A stretch of 49,580 nt of DNA from Enterococcus hermanniensis (GTDB lineage: Bacteria > Bacillota > Bacilli > Lactobacillales > Enterococcaceae). The stretch spans positions 30,916-80,495 of the forward strand of contig NZ_JXKQ01000009.1 in assembly GCF_001885945.1 (NCBI RefSeq), given 5' to 3'. Shown one piece after another: positions 1-9,225 of the stretch. Made by a program: the position numbers and the translations under genes. Each line of letters opens with the position of its first letter. Position 1 is the first letter of the stretch. The notes beneath the pieces were generated by a model that saw nothing but the letters and a program-made list of their open reading frames with translations, was not told the origin of the DNA and searched no databases.

Positions 1-151
1 TTTTGGCTTATTTTTTCAAGAATAAGTGAATAAAGCAGTTTCAATCTTTTCTTTTCAGCCGATACTTTGTTAAAATGAAACGTGGAGATTTAGACAAACG
101 AAGAGATAAAATAGGTGTTTTAAAATAGGAACGAGACTAGGAGTCGAGAAT

Positions 152-2791
152 ATGAATGAAAATAAATTATTATTGGTTGACGGAAATAGCGTGGCCTTCC
201 GTGCCTTTTTTGCGTTACACAATTCTTTAGAGCGCTTTAAAAATCAAAATGGGTTACATACAAATGCCATTTATGCGTTTAATAATATGTTCGAAAATGT
301 CATGGATCGTGAGCAACCCTCGCATGTCTTAGTCGCTTTTGATGCGGGCAAAACAACTTTTCGGACAGAAATGTATTCAGAATATAAAGGTGGACGATCA
401 AAAACTCCCGGAGAATTCCGCGAACAGATGCCTTATTTACGTGAATTATTAGTTGGTTTAGGGGTTAAGCATTACGAACTAGATAATTATGAAGCAGATG
501 ATATTATCGGTACGTTGGCTCACCGCGCAGAAGCACAGGGCTTTGAGGTTGTCGTTTTATCAGGTGACCGAGACTTAACGCAGTTAGCAACTGATAAAGT
601 GAAAGTCGATATTACAGTCAAAGGTGTCAGCGAGATTGAATCGTATACGCCCGCGCATGTAGCTGAAAAATATGATGGCTTAACACCAAATCAAATCATT
701 GATATGAAAGGTTTAGCTGGGGATGCTTCAGATAATTATCCAGGTGTGACAAAAGTCGGTGAAAAAACAGCAATCAAATTATTAAAACAATTCGGTAGTG
801 TCGAAGGTGTTTACGAAAATATCGATGAATTAAAGAAAAGTAAAATGAAAGAAAATCTAATCAATGATAAAACACAAGCTTTTCTTTCAAAAGAATTGGC
901 TACTATCGCAGTGGATGCCCCAGTCGAAATTTCAATCGATGAATTAGCTTATCAAGGAAAAGATTTAGATAAATTAATTCCTTTTTATAAAGAAATGGAT
1001 TTTAAAGGTTTCCTTAGCAAATTAAACGTGGAAGAAGAGGAAATCGAACTAGAAGATATCTTATTTGAAGTAGTTAATACCTTTGATGAATCAATGTTTG
1101 AAACAGATGCTGCGCTATATGTAGAGATGCTAGAAGATAACTACCATCTTTCAGACATCGTGGGTGTCGCATGGGGGACCAAAGAAAAAATCTATGTGAC
1201 AGATGAGTTGGCTTTATTTGAAAATGAGGCCTTCCAAAAATGGTTGAAACAATCAAATGGTAAAAAGGTTTATGATGCTAAGCGAACATATGTCGCACTG
1301 AATCGTTACATTGGTAAGACAGAAGGAATTAATTTCGATGTTTTGCTAGCAGCCTACTTATTAGACACCAATGACAATAGCAATGACATTGCAGGTGTTT
1401 CACAATATTATGGTTATACAGAAATCCAAACAGATGAACAAGTTTACGGTAAAGGCGCTAAAAAAGGCCTACCTGAAGACCCTGAGCTTTTTTATGGTCA
1501 TTTAGCCCGTAAGATCAAAGCAATCCAGTTCTTGAGTGAAAAGTTGGAAAAAGAATTGGAAGAGAAACAACAAGACAAATTGTTTTACCAAATGGAATTA
1601 CCACTTTCGCGAATTTTGGCTGAAATGGAGATTGCTGGGATCACGGTTGATGCGCAACGGTTACAAGGGATGCGGGGCGAATTTTCAAAACGTCTTCAAG
1701 AAATTGAGCAACGAATCTATCAAGAAGCTGGAGAAGAATTCAACATCAATTCACCAAAACAATTAGGTGTGATTTTATTTGAAAAAATGAATCTTCCAGT
1801 AATCAAAAAAACGAAAACAGGTTATTCTACAGCCGTCGATGTCTTAGAGCAATTAAAAGAGCAAGCACCGATTGTTGAACATATATTAGATTATCGCCAA
1901 CTAGCAAAAATTCAATCGACCTATGTCGAAGGTTTATTGAAAGTGATTCAAGGAGACAATAAGATCCATACGCGCTATATCCAAACGTTGACACAAACAG
2001 GACGTTTAAGTTCGGTAGATCCTAACTTACAAAACATTCCGATCCGTTTAGAAGAAGGTCGAAAAATCCGTCAAGCTTTTGTGCCGAGAGAAAAAGATTG
2101 GCTGATTTATTCATCGGATTATTCACAAATTGAGTTGAGAGTATTGGCGCATATTTCTGGCGATGAACATTTGAAACAAGCCTTCCGTGATGGAATGGAT
2201 ATTCATACAAGCACGGCGATGCGGGTCTTTAATGTTTCCGAAGCCGAAGTGACACCCAATATGCGGCGCAACGCAAAAGCGGTCAACTTTGGAATCGTTT
2301 ATGGGATCTCTGATTATGGCTTGTCGCAAAACTTAGGAATCACGCGTAAGGCCGCACAAGAGTATATCGATACGTATTTTGAAAATTATCCAGATGTAAA
2401 ACGTTACATGGAAGAAAGTGTTAGAGAAGCCAAAGATAAAGGTTACGCAGCGACATTGTATAACCGTCGTCGTTATTTACCAGATATCAATTCACGGAAT
2501 TTCAATGTCCGATCATTTGCTGAACGGACGGCCATCAATACACCGATCCAAGGCAGTGCAGCAGATATATTGAAGTTAGCCATGATCGAAATGGCTAAAC
2601 GACTAAAAGAATCAGATTTACAAGCGACGATGTTACTACAAGTTCACGATGAACTAGTATTTGAAGTCCCTGAAAGTGAATTGGAAGCATTGGATCAATT
2701 AGTAAAAGATGTCATGGAAAATACCGTCCAATTAGAGGTGCCATTGCTAACTGATAGTAATTGGGGAGCCACGTGGTACGAAGCGAAATAG
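152..2791 (+). CDS. polA: DNA polymerase I
   Basis: Family A DNA polymerase that fills gaps and removes RNA primers in replication and repair. The 879 residues divide into an N-terminal 5' nuclease (about 1-290), a vestigial 3'-5' exonuclease-like domain (about 310-480) and the polymerase domain (about 490-879). Polymerase motifs are visible: motif A DYSQIELRV with Asp656, motif B RRNAKAVNFGIVYG (about 705-718) and motif C VHDELV with Asp833. The exonuclease-like domain lacks the DxE proofreading residues (the matching stretch reads ALYVEML), as is usual in Gram-positive PolA, so proofreading is probably absent. The ATG follows AGGAG with an 8-base gap. It begins a replication and repair block (mutM, coaE, nrdR, dnaB, dnaI) but is separated from mutM by a terminator. 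Confidence 0.97.
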   Translation: MNENKLLLVDGNSVAFRAFFALHNSLERFKNQNGLHTNAIYAFNNMFENVMDREQPSHVLVAFDAGKTTFRTEMYSEYKGGRSKTPGEFREQMPYLRELLVGLGVKHYELDNYEADDIIGTLAHRAEAQGFEVVVLSGDRDLTQLATDKVKVDITVKGVSEIESYTPAHVAEKYDGLTPNQIIDMKGLAGDASDNYPGVTKVGEKTAIKLLKQFGSVEGVYENIDELKKSKMKENLINDKTQAFLSKELATIAVDAPVEISIDELAYQGKDLDKLIPFYKEMDFKGFLSKLNVEEEEIELEDILFEVVNTFDESMFETDAALYVEMLEDNYHLSDIVGVAWGTKEKIYVTDELALFENEAFQKWLKQSNGKKVYDAKRTYVALNRYIGKTEGINFDVLLAAYLLDTNDNSNDIAGVSQYYGYTEIQTDEQVYGKGAKKGLPEDPELFYGHLARKIKAIQFLSEKLEKELEEKQQDKLFYQMELPLSRILAEMEIAGITVDAQRLQGMRGEFSKRLQEIEQRIYQEAGEEFNINSPKQLGVILFEKMNLPVIKKTKTGYSTAVDVLEQLKEQAPIVEHILDYRQLAKIQSTYVEGLLKVIQGDNKIHTRYIQTLTQTGRLSSVDPNLQNIPIRLEEGRKIRQAFVPREKDWLIYSSDYSQIELRVLAHISGDEHLKQAFRDGMDIHTSTAMRVFNVSEAEVTPNMRRNAKAVNFGIVYGISDYGLSQNLGITRKAAQEYIDTYFENYPDVKRYMEESVREAKDKGYAATLYNRRRYLPDINSRNFNVRSFAERTAINTPIQGSAADILKLAMIEMAKRLKESDLQATMLLQVHDELVFEVPESELEALDQLVKDVMENTVQLEVPLLTDSNWGATWYEAK

Positions 2792-2795
2792 AAAA

Positions 2796-2826
2796 AAGCT
2801 GGAAGAGATTCCAGCTTCTTTTCTAT
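2796..2826 (+). terminator. Intrinsic terminator after polA
   Basis: A 9-bp stem AAGCTGGAA / TTCCAGCTT with a GAGA loop, followed by CTTTTCT, starts a few bases after the polA stop codon. The T-run is interrupted by C, so it may be moderately strong. Confidence 0.75.
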
Positions 2827-2906
2827 CATTTAAGAGCAACTGATTTAGACAAACTTCAGTCATTTTTGCGAATGACTATTTTTAGATAGAATAGGACGTG
2901 GAAAGA

Positions 2907-3746
2907 ATGCCAGAATTACCTGAAGTGGAAACAGTGAGAAGAGGTTTGGTTTCATTAGTAAAAGGTAAAACGATTGCTAAAGTCGATGTCTATTGGCCGC
3001 GTATCATTGAATTTCCCGAAGTAGAAATTTTTAGTCAACAATTAGTTGGTGAAACGATCGAAACAGTAGAGCGACGGGGAAAGTATTTGATTTTTGAATT
3101 TACCCATTATGAAATGGTCTCCCATCTGAGAATGGAAGGGAAATATGAATTTTTCAAAGAAGCAACGCCTTTAGATAAACATAGCCATGTCCGTTTTATT
3201 TTTACGGATGGGACCGAATTAGTCTACCACGATGTCCGAAAATTCGGTAGAATGGCACTACTGCAAAAAGGCACTGCAAAAGACTATAAAGGCTTAGCTC
3301 AACTAGGCCCTGAGCCGATCGATGAAGATTTTGATTTAAATGCGTTTGTAAAAAATTTAAAAAAAGCAAAAACGATGATCAAGCCGTTATTACTGAATCA
3401 AAAAATCGTCGCTGGCTTAGGCAATATTTATGTCGATGAAGTTTTATGGCTGGCTAAAATTCACCCAGAACGTCCGGCGAATACATTAAAACAAAAAGAA
3501 GTTGTTGCTTTACGTGAAGCGATTATTGAAGTCATTACTAAAGCGAAAGCAGCAGGTGGAACAACGATTCGCACCTACTTAAATGCTTTGGGTGAAGCAG
3601 GACATTTCCAGCAAGAATTACATGTGTATGGTCAAACAGGCAATCCTTGTCCCCGTTGCGGAACACCGATCATTAAAATTAAAGTAGCACAGCGCGGCAC
3701 GCATCTTTGTCCGCATTGTCAAAAATTAAATCAAGCGAAGGGATAG
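2907..3746 (+). CDS. mutM: Formamidopyrimidine-DNA glycosylase
   Basis: Base-excision repair glycosylase/AP lyase that removes 8-oxoguanine and formamidopyrimidines. I chose the ATG at 2907 over an in-frame GTG at 2898, because the mature enzyme must begin Pro-Glu-Leu-Pro-Glu: Pro2 is the Schiff-base nucleophile and Glu3 the catalytic acid. AGGA at 2893-2896 is suitably placed. The protein has 279 residues. A C-terminal zinc finger is intact with Cys248/Cys251 and Cys268/Cys271. coaE begins 6 bases after its stop, so the two are co-transcribed, a common arrangement next to polA in Firmicutes. Confidence 0.96.
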   Translation: MPELPEVETVRRGLVSLVKGKTIAKVDVYWPRIIEFPEVEIFSQQLVGETIETVERRGKYLIFEFTHYEMVSHLRMEGKYEFFKEATPLDKHSHVRFIFTDGTELVYHDVRKFGRMALLQKGTAKDYKGLAQLGPEPIDEDFDLNAFVKNLKKAKTMIKPLLLNQKIVAGLGNIYVDEVLWLAKIHPERPANTLKQKEVVALREAIIEVITKAKAAGGTTIRTYLNALGEAGHFQQELHVYGQTGNPCPRCGTPIIKIKVAQRGTHLCPHCQKLNQAKG

Positions 3747-3752
3747 GAAACG

Positions 3753-4352
3753 ATGAGTTTTGTATTAGGAATCACTGGTGGAATCGCAAGTGGAAAATCA
3801 ACGGCAGTAAAGATTTTTGCAGAAAATCATTTTCCAATCGTCGATGGGGATGTGATTGCTCGCAAAGTTGTTGAACCTAAAACGCCAGGATTGACGGCTT
3901 TAATTGAGAATTTTGGCCCAAGCATATTACAAAAAGATGGCTGCTTAGATCGAAAAAAATTAGGCAATCTCGTTTTTCAAGATGAAAAAAAACGGACACA
4001 ATTGAATCAATTATTAGACCCTTTTATCCGGAAGGAAATCACTCAGCAAATAGCAGCAGCAAAAAAAACGAGCGAGCTAGTGATTGTTGATATCCCATTG
4101 TTATATGAAGGGCATTATGAAAAAATGATGGATGCGGTAGCAGTTGTTTATGTAACGCCAGAGTATCAATTAGACCGCTTGATGAAGCGAAATTCGTTAG
4201 CGCCAGAAGAAGCGCAAAAACGAATCGATAGTCAATTATCACTAGAGTTAAAAAAAGAGCAAGCTCAGATTATTTTTGATAATTGCGGCTCTTTCGAACA
4301 ATTACGAAAACAAGTTATGGATTGGCTAATCAAAAATCAATTTGTTTCTTAA
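3753..4352 (+). CDS. coaE: Dephospho-CoA kinase
   Basis: Catalyses the last step of coenzyme A synthesis, ATP-dependent phosphorylation of the 3'-OH of dephospho-CoA. The N-terminal P-loop GGIASGKST (residues 9-17) is intact, followed by the substrate-side DGDVIAR motif and VIVDIPLLYEG in the middle of the protein. Length (199 residues) is normal for the family. It follows mutM with a 6-base gap and is closed by a strong terminator at 4360. Cytoplasmic housekeeping gene with no unusual features. Confidence 0.96.
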   Translation: MSFVLGITGGIASGKSTAVKIFAENHFPIVDGDVIARKVVEPKTPGLTALIENFGPSILQKDGCLDRKKLGNLVFQDEKKRTQLNQLLDPFIRKEITQQIAAAKKTSELVIVDIPLLYEGHYEKMMDAVAVVYVTPEYQLDRLMKRNSLAPEEAQKRIDSQLSLELKKEQAQIIFDNCGSFEQLRKQVMDWLIKNQFVS

Positions 4353-4359
4353 AGAATTC

Positions 4360-4387
4360 AGCGTCGTAGCACTACGACGCTTTTTTT
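4360..4387 (+). terminator. Intrinsic terminator after coaE
   Basis: Inverted repeat AGCGTCGTAG / CTACGACGCT with almost no spacer (a few inner pairs open to form the loop), followed by a T7 run. It closes the mutM-coaE unit. Confidence 0.88.
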
Positions 4388-4394
4388 AGTCGCT

Positions 4395-4422
4395 TTGTTA
4401 TGGTAAACTCTTGTTATATAAA
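4395..4422 (+). promoter_or_regulatory. Likely promoter for nrdR-dnaB-dnaI
   Basis: TTGTTA (4395-4400) and TATAAA (4417-4422) are separated by 16 bases, just after the coaE terminator and about 110 bases before nrdR. This is a reasonable SigA-type promoter by eye. Confidence 0.5.
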
Positions 4423-4533
4423 CGAATAATCAGTACAGTTAGAAGGTTATTTGTAGAATAAACGATGAACAAATAAATCAATTATCACAAGTTATAGTGA
4501 ATAGATAAATAGTAGGAAAGTGTGGGTGAGAAT

Positions 4534-5007
4534 ATGCGTTGTCCAAAATGTAATCATAATAATTCTCGAGTGATCGATAGTCGGCAAACAGATGATGGGC
4601 GTGCAATTCGCCGTCGAAGAGAATGTGAAAATTGTGGGTTCCGTTTTACAACTTTTGAACGAATCGAAGTGGTGCCTTTGTTAGTTGTAAAACGAAATGG
4701 CGATCGAGAAGAATTTAGCCGTGATAAAATTTTACGCGGGCTGATTCGATCAGCTGAAAAGCGTCCAGTTGCAATGGAACAGATGGAACAAATTGTCGAC
4801 CATGTTGAAAATAGAGTACGCAGTATGGGAGAAAATGAAATGCCAACGAGTAAAATCGGCGAATTTGTAATGGAAGATTTGATGAGTGTCGATGAGATCG
4901 CGTATATTCGCTTTGCGAGTGTTTACCGACAATTCAAAGACATGTCTGTCTTTTTGAAGGAATTACAAGAAATTGTTGATAAAGCGAAATCAACAGATAA
5001 TGACTAG
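4534..5007 (+). CDS. nrdR: Transcriptional repressor NrdR
   Basis: Nucleotide-sensing repressor of ribonucleotide reductase genes. It has an N-terminal zinc ribbon (MRCPKC then CENCGF near residue 31) and an ATP-cone domain (about 46-136, starting [11 protein letters not shown]). I chose ATG 4534 over the in-frame GTG at 4522, because NrdR proteins begin MRCPxC. The resulting 157 residues match the family. It lies upstream of dnaB and dnaI with an 11-base gap, the conserved Firmicutes nrdR-dnaB-dnaI arrangement linking dNTP supply to initiation of replication. Confidence 0.96.
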   Translation: MRCPKCNHNNSRVIDSRQTDDGRAIRRRRECENCGFRFTTFERIEVVPLLVVKRNGDREEFSRDKILRGLIRSAEKRPVAMEQMEQIVDHVENRVRSMGENEMPTSKIGEFVMEDLMSVDEIAYIRFASVYRQFKDMSVFLKELQEIVDKAKSTDND

Positions 5008-5018
5008 GAGGCTTTTTT

Positions 5019-6344
5019 GTGGCACAAGAATTAAAACCTAGCACCTTTTACACCGTTTATGGTGAGCCACAGCTAGATGAGAGCAAGCGTGATGCATTAG
5101 TATATTTATACCAACCAATTATTGGCAGTGTTGCTTTAAGTGTCTATTTTACTTTGAAAAGTGATATTGATTTAGAAGGTGTAAGTACTAGTTTGATGCA
5201 TGCAGACCTTTTGTCAGCCATCGATACGGGATTGATGCACTTTTTAAAAGCCCGTGACCACTTAGAAGGCATCGGGTTATTAGAAACATATCAAAAAGAA
5301 GATCCAGACTTAGGTATGCAGTTACTTTATGCTTTACGTGCACCGCTGACACCGGAAAAGTTCTTCCAAGATCCCTTAATGGCGTATTTATTGATGGACA
5401 AAATTGGTAAACGGCGATATGAACGATTAGCTGAGCGTTTTAAACCTAAAATGATTGAAAAAACTAGTGCTAAAAATATCACTAAACGCTTTAGAGAAGT
5501 CTATCGTTTAGATGAACAAGCCTTTGCCAGTCATAGTGAGATATTAGAACAGACTCAAGAAGATTTTACTGAAAAAAGTGATTTTGATTGGTCTCTTTTT
5601 AGCCAGCAGTTACGTCGTTTTAATTTGATTTTAACGATTGAAGAAAGAGAAAAATTACAAACTTTCCAAACATTGTATGGATTGAATGAACTTGATTTGG
5701 CCGAATATGTGGCCAAGGCAAGTGCTGGAGAAAAAAATGGGTTGAATTTTAATTATTTACGTCAATTGATGAATAAAGAAAAACGACCAACTGTTGTGGC
5801 AGAAGATCCGACATCGAAACTAGTGCCAACTGAAAAATCAGTGAGCACTGAAACGAACTTTTCACCGCAAGAAACAGAGATTATTGCTCAAAGTAAGAAA
5901 ATTGCTCCAGTTACTTTTTTAAGAGCCATCAAACGCGAAAAAGGCGGTTTTGAAACCAATACTGAAGTACGGTTGCTAGAAGAATTGATTGGTCGAAATC
6001 TATTACCTAAGAGTGTGATCAATATCATTATCAATTATATCTTAGTCATCCAAAATCAAGCGGTGATCAATGCGAACTATCTCAATGCGATCGCTAATGA
6101 TTGGGCGCAAAAGAAAATCACGACACCGGAAGAAGCCATCAATCATGTTCGAGAAAACAATCAAAAGCTTGTTCGTAAACCACAAGCGAGTCGTCCAAGT
6201 TATCAAAAAAGAGGCACCGGCCGAAAAGAAGCACTACCTGAACATATCAAACAACCGCCCAAAGAAACAAAACTTAGCCCAGAAAAAGAAGCTGAGCTAA
6301 ATCGTAAGTTAGCAGCATATTTAAACAAAGAAGGTGACGATTAA
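5019..6344 (+). CDS. dnaB: Replication initiation and membrane attachment protein DnaB
   Basis: Gram-positive DnaB, a primosome factor that works with DnaD and DnaI to load the replicative helicase at oriC and at stalled forks. It is not the helicase itself. The GTG start follows AGGAGG. Length is 441 residues. The N-terminal winged-helix region is followed by a variable, charged linker (about 270-300) and a C-terminal DnaB/DnaD-type helical domain (about 305-380, with LLEELIGRNLLPKSVINIIINY). The tail is rich in Lys, Arg and Pro. Its stop codon overlaps the dnaI ATG, so translation is coupled. Confidence 0.9.
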   Translation: MAQELKPSTFYTVYGEPQLDESKRDALVYLYQPIIGSVALSVYFTLKSDIDLEGVSTSLMHADLLSAIDTGLMHFLKARDHLEGIGLLETYQKEDPDLGMQLLYALRAPLTPEKFFQDPLMAYLLMDKIGKRRYERLAERFKPKMIEKTSAKNITKRFREVYRLDEQAFASHSEILEQTQEDFTEKSDFDWSLFSQQLRRFNLILTIEEREKLQTFQTLYGLNELDLAEYVAKASAGEKNGLNFNYLRQLMNKEKRPTVVAEDPTSKLVPTEKSVSTETNFSPQETEIIAQSKKIAPVTFLRAIKREKGGFETNTEVRLLEELIGRNLLPKSVINIIINYILVIQNQAVINANYLNAIANDWAQKKITTPEEAINHVRENNQKLVRKPQASRPSYQKRGTGRKEALPEHIKQPPKETKLSPEKEAELNRKLAAYLNKEGDD

Positions 6345-7270
6345 TGGAAGATGTAGGAAAAGAATTAAATCGCATCATTAAAAGTCGCGGAGTCGACGGT
6401 CGTTACCGACAAATGATGGAAGAAGTGCTAGCAGATCCTGATGTGAATCAATTCATCGAATTACACAAAGAAAAATTAACGCAAGAAGACATTGAAAAAT
6501 CTTTTGCCAAACTGTATGAATTCGTCCAAGAAAAGAAAAAATATTTAAATTCGGATCCAACAATGATCGCGCCAGGCTATGAGCCGCAATTGAGCTTAAA
6601 TTTCCACTTTATTGATGTGACGTATGTGCCAACGGATGACTTGCTTCGCCGCAAACGTGAAGAAGAAATTCGTAATCGGGTGAATTCTGTAGATATGCCA
6701 AAAGACATTCGTCAAGCATCCATCCGTAATTTTGAAGTAACTTCTGGGCGAAGCGAAGCGCTTGAAGCCGCCTTAGATTTTATTAATCAATATGAGGAAA
6801 ATCCTAGAAATTTCCATAAAGCACTTTATTTAGTAGGTGATTTTGGTGTCGGTAAAACGTATTTATTAGGTGCGGTCGCGCATGAACTGGCTGTTAAAGG
6901 TTTTGAAACCACCTTGATTCACTTTCCGACATTTGCAGGCGAGATGAAGCAAGCAATCTCAAATGATAAAGTGGGCCCTAAATTAGATGAAGTCAAACGA
7001 GCGCCGATCTTGATGATTGATGATATCGGAGCAGATTCTATGAGTGCCTGGATTCGCGATGAGGTATTAGGTGTCATTTTACAACATCGGATGCAAGAAC
7101 AACTTCCGACCTTTTTCTCATCGAATTTCAATATGAACCAATTAGAACAACATTTATCGGTTACGCAACGGGGAGATGAGGAACCGTTGAAAGCGAAACG
7201 GATCATGGAACGTGTTCGTTATTTAAGTAAAGAAGTTTGGGTGATTGGTGATAATCGCCGAAATGGGTAA
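6344..7270 (+). CDS. dnaI: Primosomal helicase loader DnaI
   Basis: AAA+ ATPase that loads the replicative helicase onto DNA. The C-terminal AAA+ core shows Walker A GDFGVGKT (165-172), Walker B ILMIDDIG (about 222-229) and a sensor-like SSNF. The N-terminal helicase-binding domain (1 to about 130) is recognisable by GYEPQLSL. B. subtilis DnaI uses a Cys/His zinc site here, but this 308-residue protein contains no cysteine at all, so the zinc-binding form of the domain is absent. The ATG overlaps the dnaB stop by one base. Confidence 0.92.
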   Translation: MEDVGKELNRIIKSRGVDGRYRQMMEEVLADPDVNQFIELHKEKLTQEDIEKSFAKLYEFVQEKKKYLNSDPTMIAPGYEPQLSLNFHFIDVTYVPTDDLLRRKREEEIRNRVNSVDMPKDIRQASIRNFEVTSGRSEALEAALDFINQYEENPRNFHKALYLVGDFGVGKTYLLGAVAHELAVKGFETTLIHFPTFAGEMKQAISNDKVGPKLDEVKRAPILMIDDIGADSMSAWIRDEVLGVILQHRMQEQLPTFFSSNFNMNQLEQHLSVTQRGDEEPLKAKRIMERVRYLSKEVWVIGDNRRNG

Positions 7271-7308
7271 AAAAAGAAATTTTTCTAAGAAAAAGCGAAC
7301 ACCCTATT

Positions 7309-7337
7309 AAAAAGCGCTATCATTTTGCTCTTTTTTT
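7309..7337 (+). terminator. Probable terminator after dnaI
   Basis: AAAAAGCGC pairs with GCTCTTTTT across a 9-base loop with one internal mismatch, and the 3' arm continues into a T-run. It lies about 40 bases after the dnaI stop. The stem is A/T rich and imperfect. Confidence 0.5.
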
Positions 7338-7356
7338 GGGGGCTTTTTTTAAGGAG

Positions 7357-7365
7357 TGTTATAAT
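7357..7365 (+). promoter_or_regulatory. Extended -10 promoter for trmK
   Basis: TGTTATAAT is a perfect TATAAT with a TGn extension. No good -35 is visible at 17 bases (a weak TTGGGG gives 18). It is placed about 20 bases before the trmK start. Confidence 0.5.
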
Positions 7366-7386
7366 TAAAAATAGGATGTGGATTAA

Positions 7387-8100
7387 GTGAATGCCAAAGA
7401 TTTATCAATGCGCCTGCAAAGGGCAGCAGAATACGTGCCTCAAGGAGCGCGACTAGCAGATATCGGGTCGGATCATGCCTATTTACCGGTAGCGTTGATG
7501 CTACAAAATAGAATCTCGTATGGAATCGCTGGTGAAGTGGTCAAAGGTCCTTTTGAATCTGCTAAACGTCAAGTGGCCAAAAATGGTTTAGTGGATAAAA
7601 TCGATGTTCGCTTAGCGGATGGACTAGAAGCAATCACGTTAGCTGATGATATCTCCGCGGTTACTATTTGTGGTATGGGTGGCGTTTTGATTAGAGATAT
7701 TTTACAACGAGGAAAAGAACAAACACGTTTGTCTGGTAATGAGCGTTTGATTTTACAGCCAAATGTTGGCGAACGACAATTACGTGGATGGCTGGTTCAA
7801 GAAGGATATACGATTATTGCTGAGTCAATCCTTGAAGAAAATCAAAAAGTTTACGAAATCATCGTCGCTGAAAAAAAGGATGAAACAACAGCCTATTCAG
7901 CAAAAGAGGTATTCTTTGGTCCGCACTTATTACAAGAACAAAATAAGATTTTTATTGAAAAATGGCAGCACAAATTGATCAAGAGTGAAAAAATACTAGC
8001 AAGTTTAAAACGCAGTGATCAAGATGTTGCTGATAAAATCAAAGAAGTAGAACAAGAAATCACGTGGATTCAGGAGGTAATTGCCAGTGCAAGGGATTGA
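7387..8100 (+). CDS. trmK: tRNA (adenine(22)-N1)-methyltransferase TrmK
   Basis: SAM-dependent methyltransferase that makes m1A22 in tRNA, a Gram-positive family essential in some species. The Rossmann SAM motif is ADIGSDHAYLP (24-34). CGMGG follows near residue 98 and LILQPNV near 120. The C-terminal third is helical and charged (a coiled-coil extension typical of TrmK). The start is GTG 7387 with AGG about 11 bases upstream. The next in-frame ATG, at 7408, would cut into the first helix. The 3' end overlaps the following gene, the conserved trmK/Nif3-family pairing of Firmicutes. Confidence 0.9.
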   Translation: MNAKDLSMRLQRAAEYVPQGARLADIGSDHAYLPVALMLQNRISYGIAGEVVKGPFESAKRQVAKNGLVDKIDVRLADGLEAITLADDISAVTICGMGGVLIRDILQRGKEQTRLSGNERLILQPNVGERQLRGWLVQEGYTIIAESILEENQKVYEIIVAEKKDETTAYSAKEVFFGPHLLQEQNKIFIEKWQHKLIKSEKILASLKRSDQDVADKIKEVEQEITWIQEVIASARD

Positions 8101-9202
8101 ATTTATTCAACGTTTTAATGAATATTGTCCAGAGTGGCTAGCAGAAGAAGGCGATCCGGTTGGATTACACATCGGAACATTGAACAAACGCGTTGATCGA
8201 ATCATGATGAGTTTGGATGTTCGTCCGGCGGTTGTTGCTGAAGCGATCGAAAAAAAGATTGATTTACTGATAGTAAAACATCCCCCAATTTTCCGGTCCA
8301 TTGATCGTTTAATTACAGATGATGTCCAAACAAATATGTATGCAGAGCTGATTAAACACGATATCGCAGTTTATGCAGCACATACGAATATGGATATTAT
8401 CGATAATGGGTTGAACGACTGGTTTTGTGAACGTTTAACTGTTAAAGATACAACTTATCTTATTCCAACACATACAGTAAAGATGAAAAAGTTAGCTGTC
8501 CATATACCGCAAACAGCAGCAAAAAAAATGCGAGAAGTATTGTCAGCAGCAGGAGCAGGGGAGCAAGATAATTATCACGCTACGTCGTTTACTGTTAATG
8601 GAACAGGACGTTTTACTCCTGAAGCCGCTGCGAATCCGACGATTGGTTCAGTGAATGTTCCAGAGCAGGTCCAAGAAAGTAAAATCGAAGTGATTTTTCC
8701 GGAAACTAAAGAAAAACAAATCCTCACAGCAATGCTTGCAGCACATCCATATGAAGAACCGGCTTATGATGTTTATACATTAGATAATTTGGCTCAAACT
8801 TATGGCATTGGGCGTGTTGGTGAATTAGATCAAGCATTGACGACAGAAGAATTTATCCAAAAAGTCAAAACTACATTTGATTTGGCTGGTTTACGAGTCG
8901 TTTATCCGCATAAAGAAAAAACAACCATTAAACGGGTCGCAATCTGTGGTGGCAGTGGGGAGAAATTCTATCGCAATGCCTTGTCTGCTGGAGCAGATGT
9001 GTATATCACGGGAGATGTTTATTATCATACGGCTCATGACATGCAAGAAACTGGTATGTTAGTGATTGATCCCGGCCATTATATTGAGTCGTTGTGTAAA
9101 GAAAAAATGGTGGAACTATTTGAACAATGGAAAAATGAAGCAGATTGGAACGTTGATTTCTTTACTTCTGAAACAGTGACCAATCCGTTCTCATTTAAAT
9201 AA
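8087..9202 (+). CDS. Nif3-like dinuclear metal centre protein (YqfO family)
   Basis: Member of the Nif3/YqfO family, which form toroidal hexamers with a two-metal site. The biochemical role is unsettled (GTP cyclohydrolase I-like activity and metal chaperoning have been proposed for family members). Metal-ligand motifs are present: [20 protein letters not shown] in the N-terminal half and GHYIES near the C-terminus. The middle (about 125-225) is the PII/CutA-like insert found in 370-residue members. I chose GTG 8087 (9 bases after AGGAGG at 8072-8077) over the in-frame TTG at 8081, which is only 3 bases from it. It overlaps trmK by 14 bases. Confidence 0.87.
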   Translation: MQGIEFIQRFNEYCPEWLAEEGDPVGLHIGTLNKRVDRIMMSLDVRPAVVAEAIEKKIDLLIVKHPPIFRSIDRLITDDVQTNMYAELIKHDIAVYAAHTNMDIIDNGLNDWFCERLTVKDTTYLIPTHTVKMKKLAVHIPQTAAKKMREVLSAAGAGEQDNYHATSFTVNGTGRFTPEAAANPTIGSVNVPEQVQESKIEVIFPETKEKQILTAMLAAHPYEEPAYDVYTLDNLAQTYGIGRVGELDQALTTEEFIQKVKTTFDLAGLRVVYPHKEKTTIKRVAICGGSGEKFYRNALSAGADVYITGDVYYHTAHDMQETGMLVIDPGHYIESLCKEKMVELFEQWKNEADWNVDFFTSETVTNPFSFK

Positions 9203-9225
9203 ACAGCATTAAAGGAGAGAGAAAA

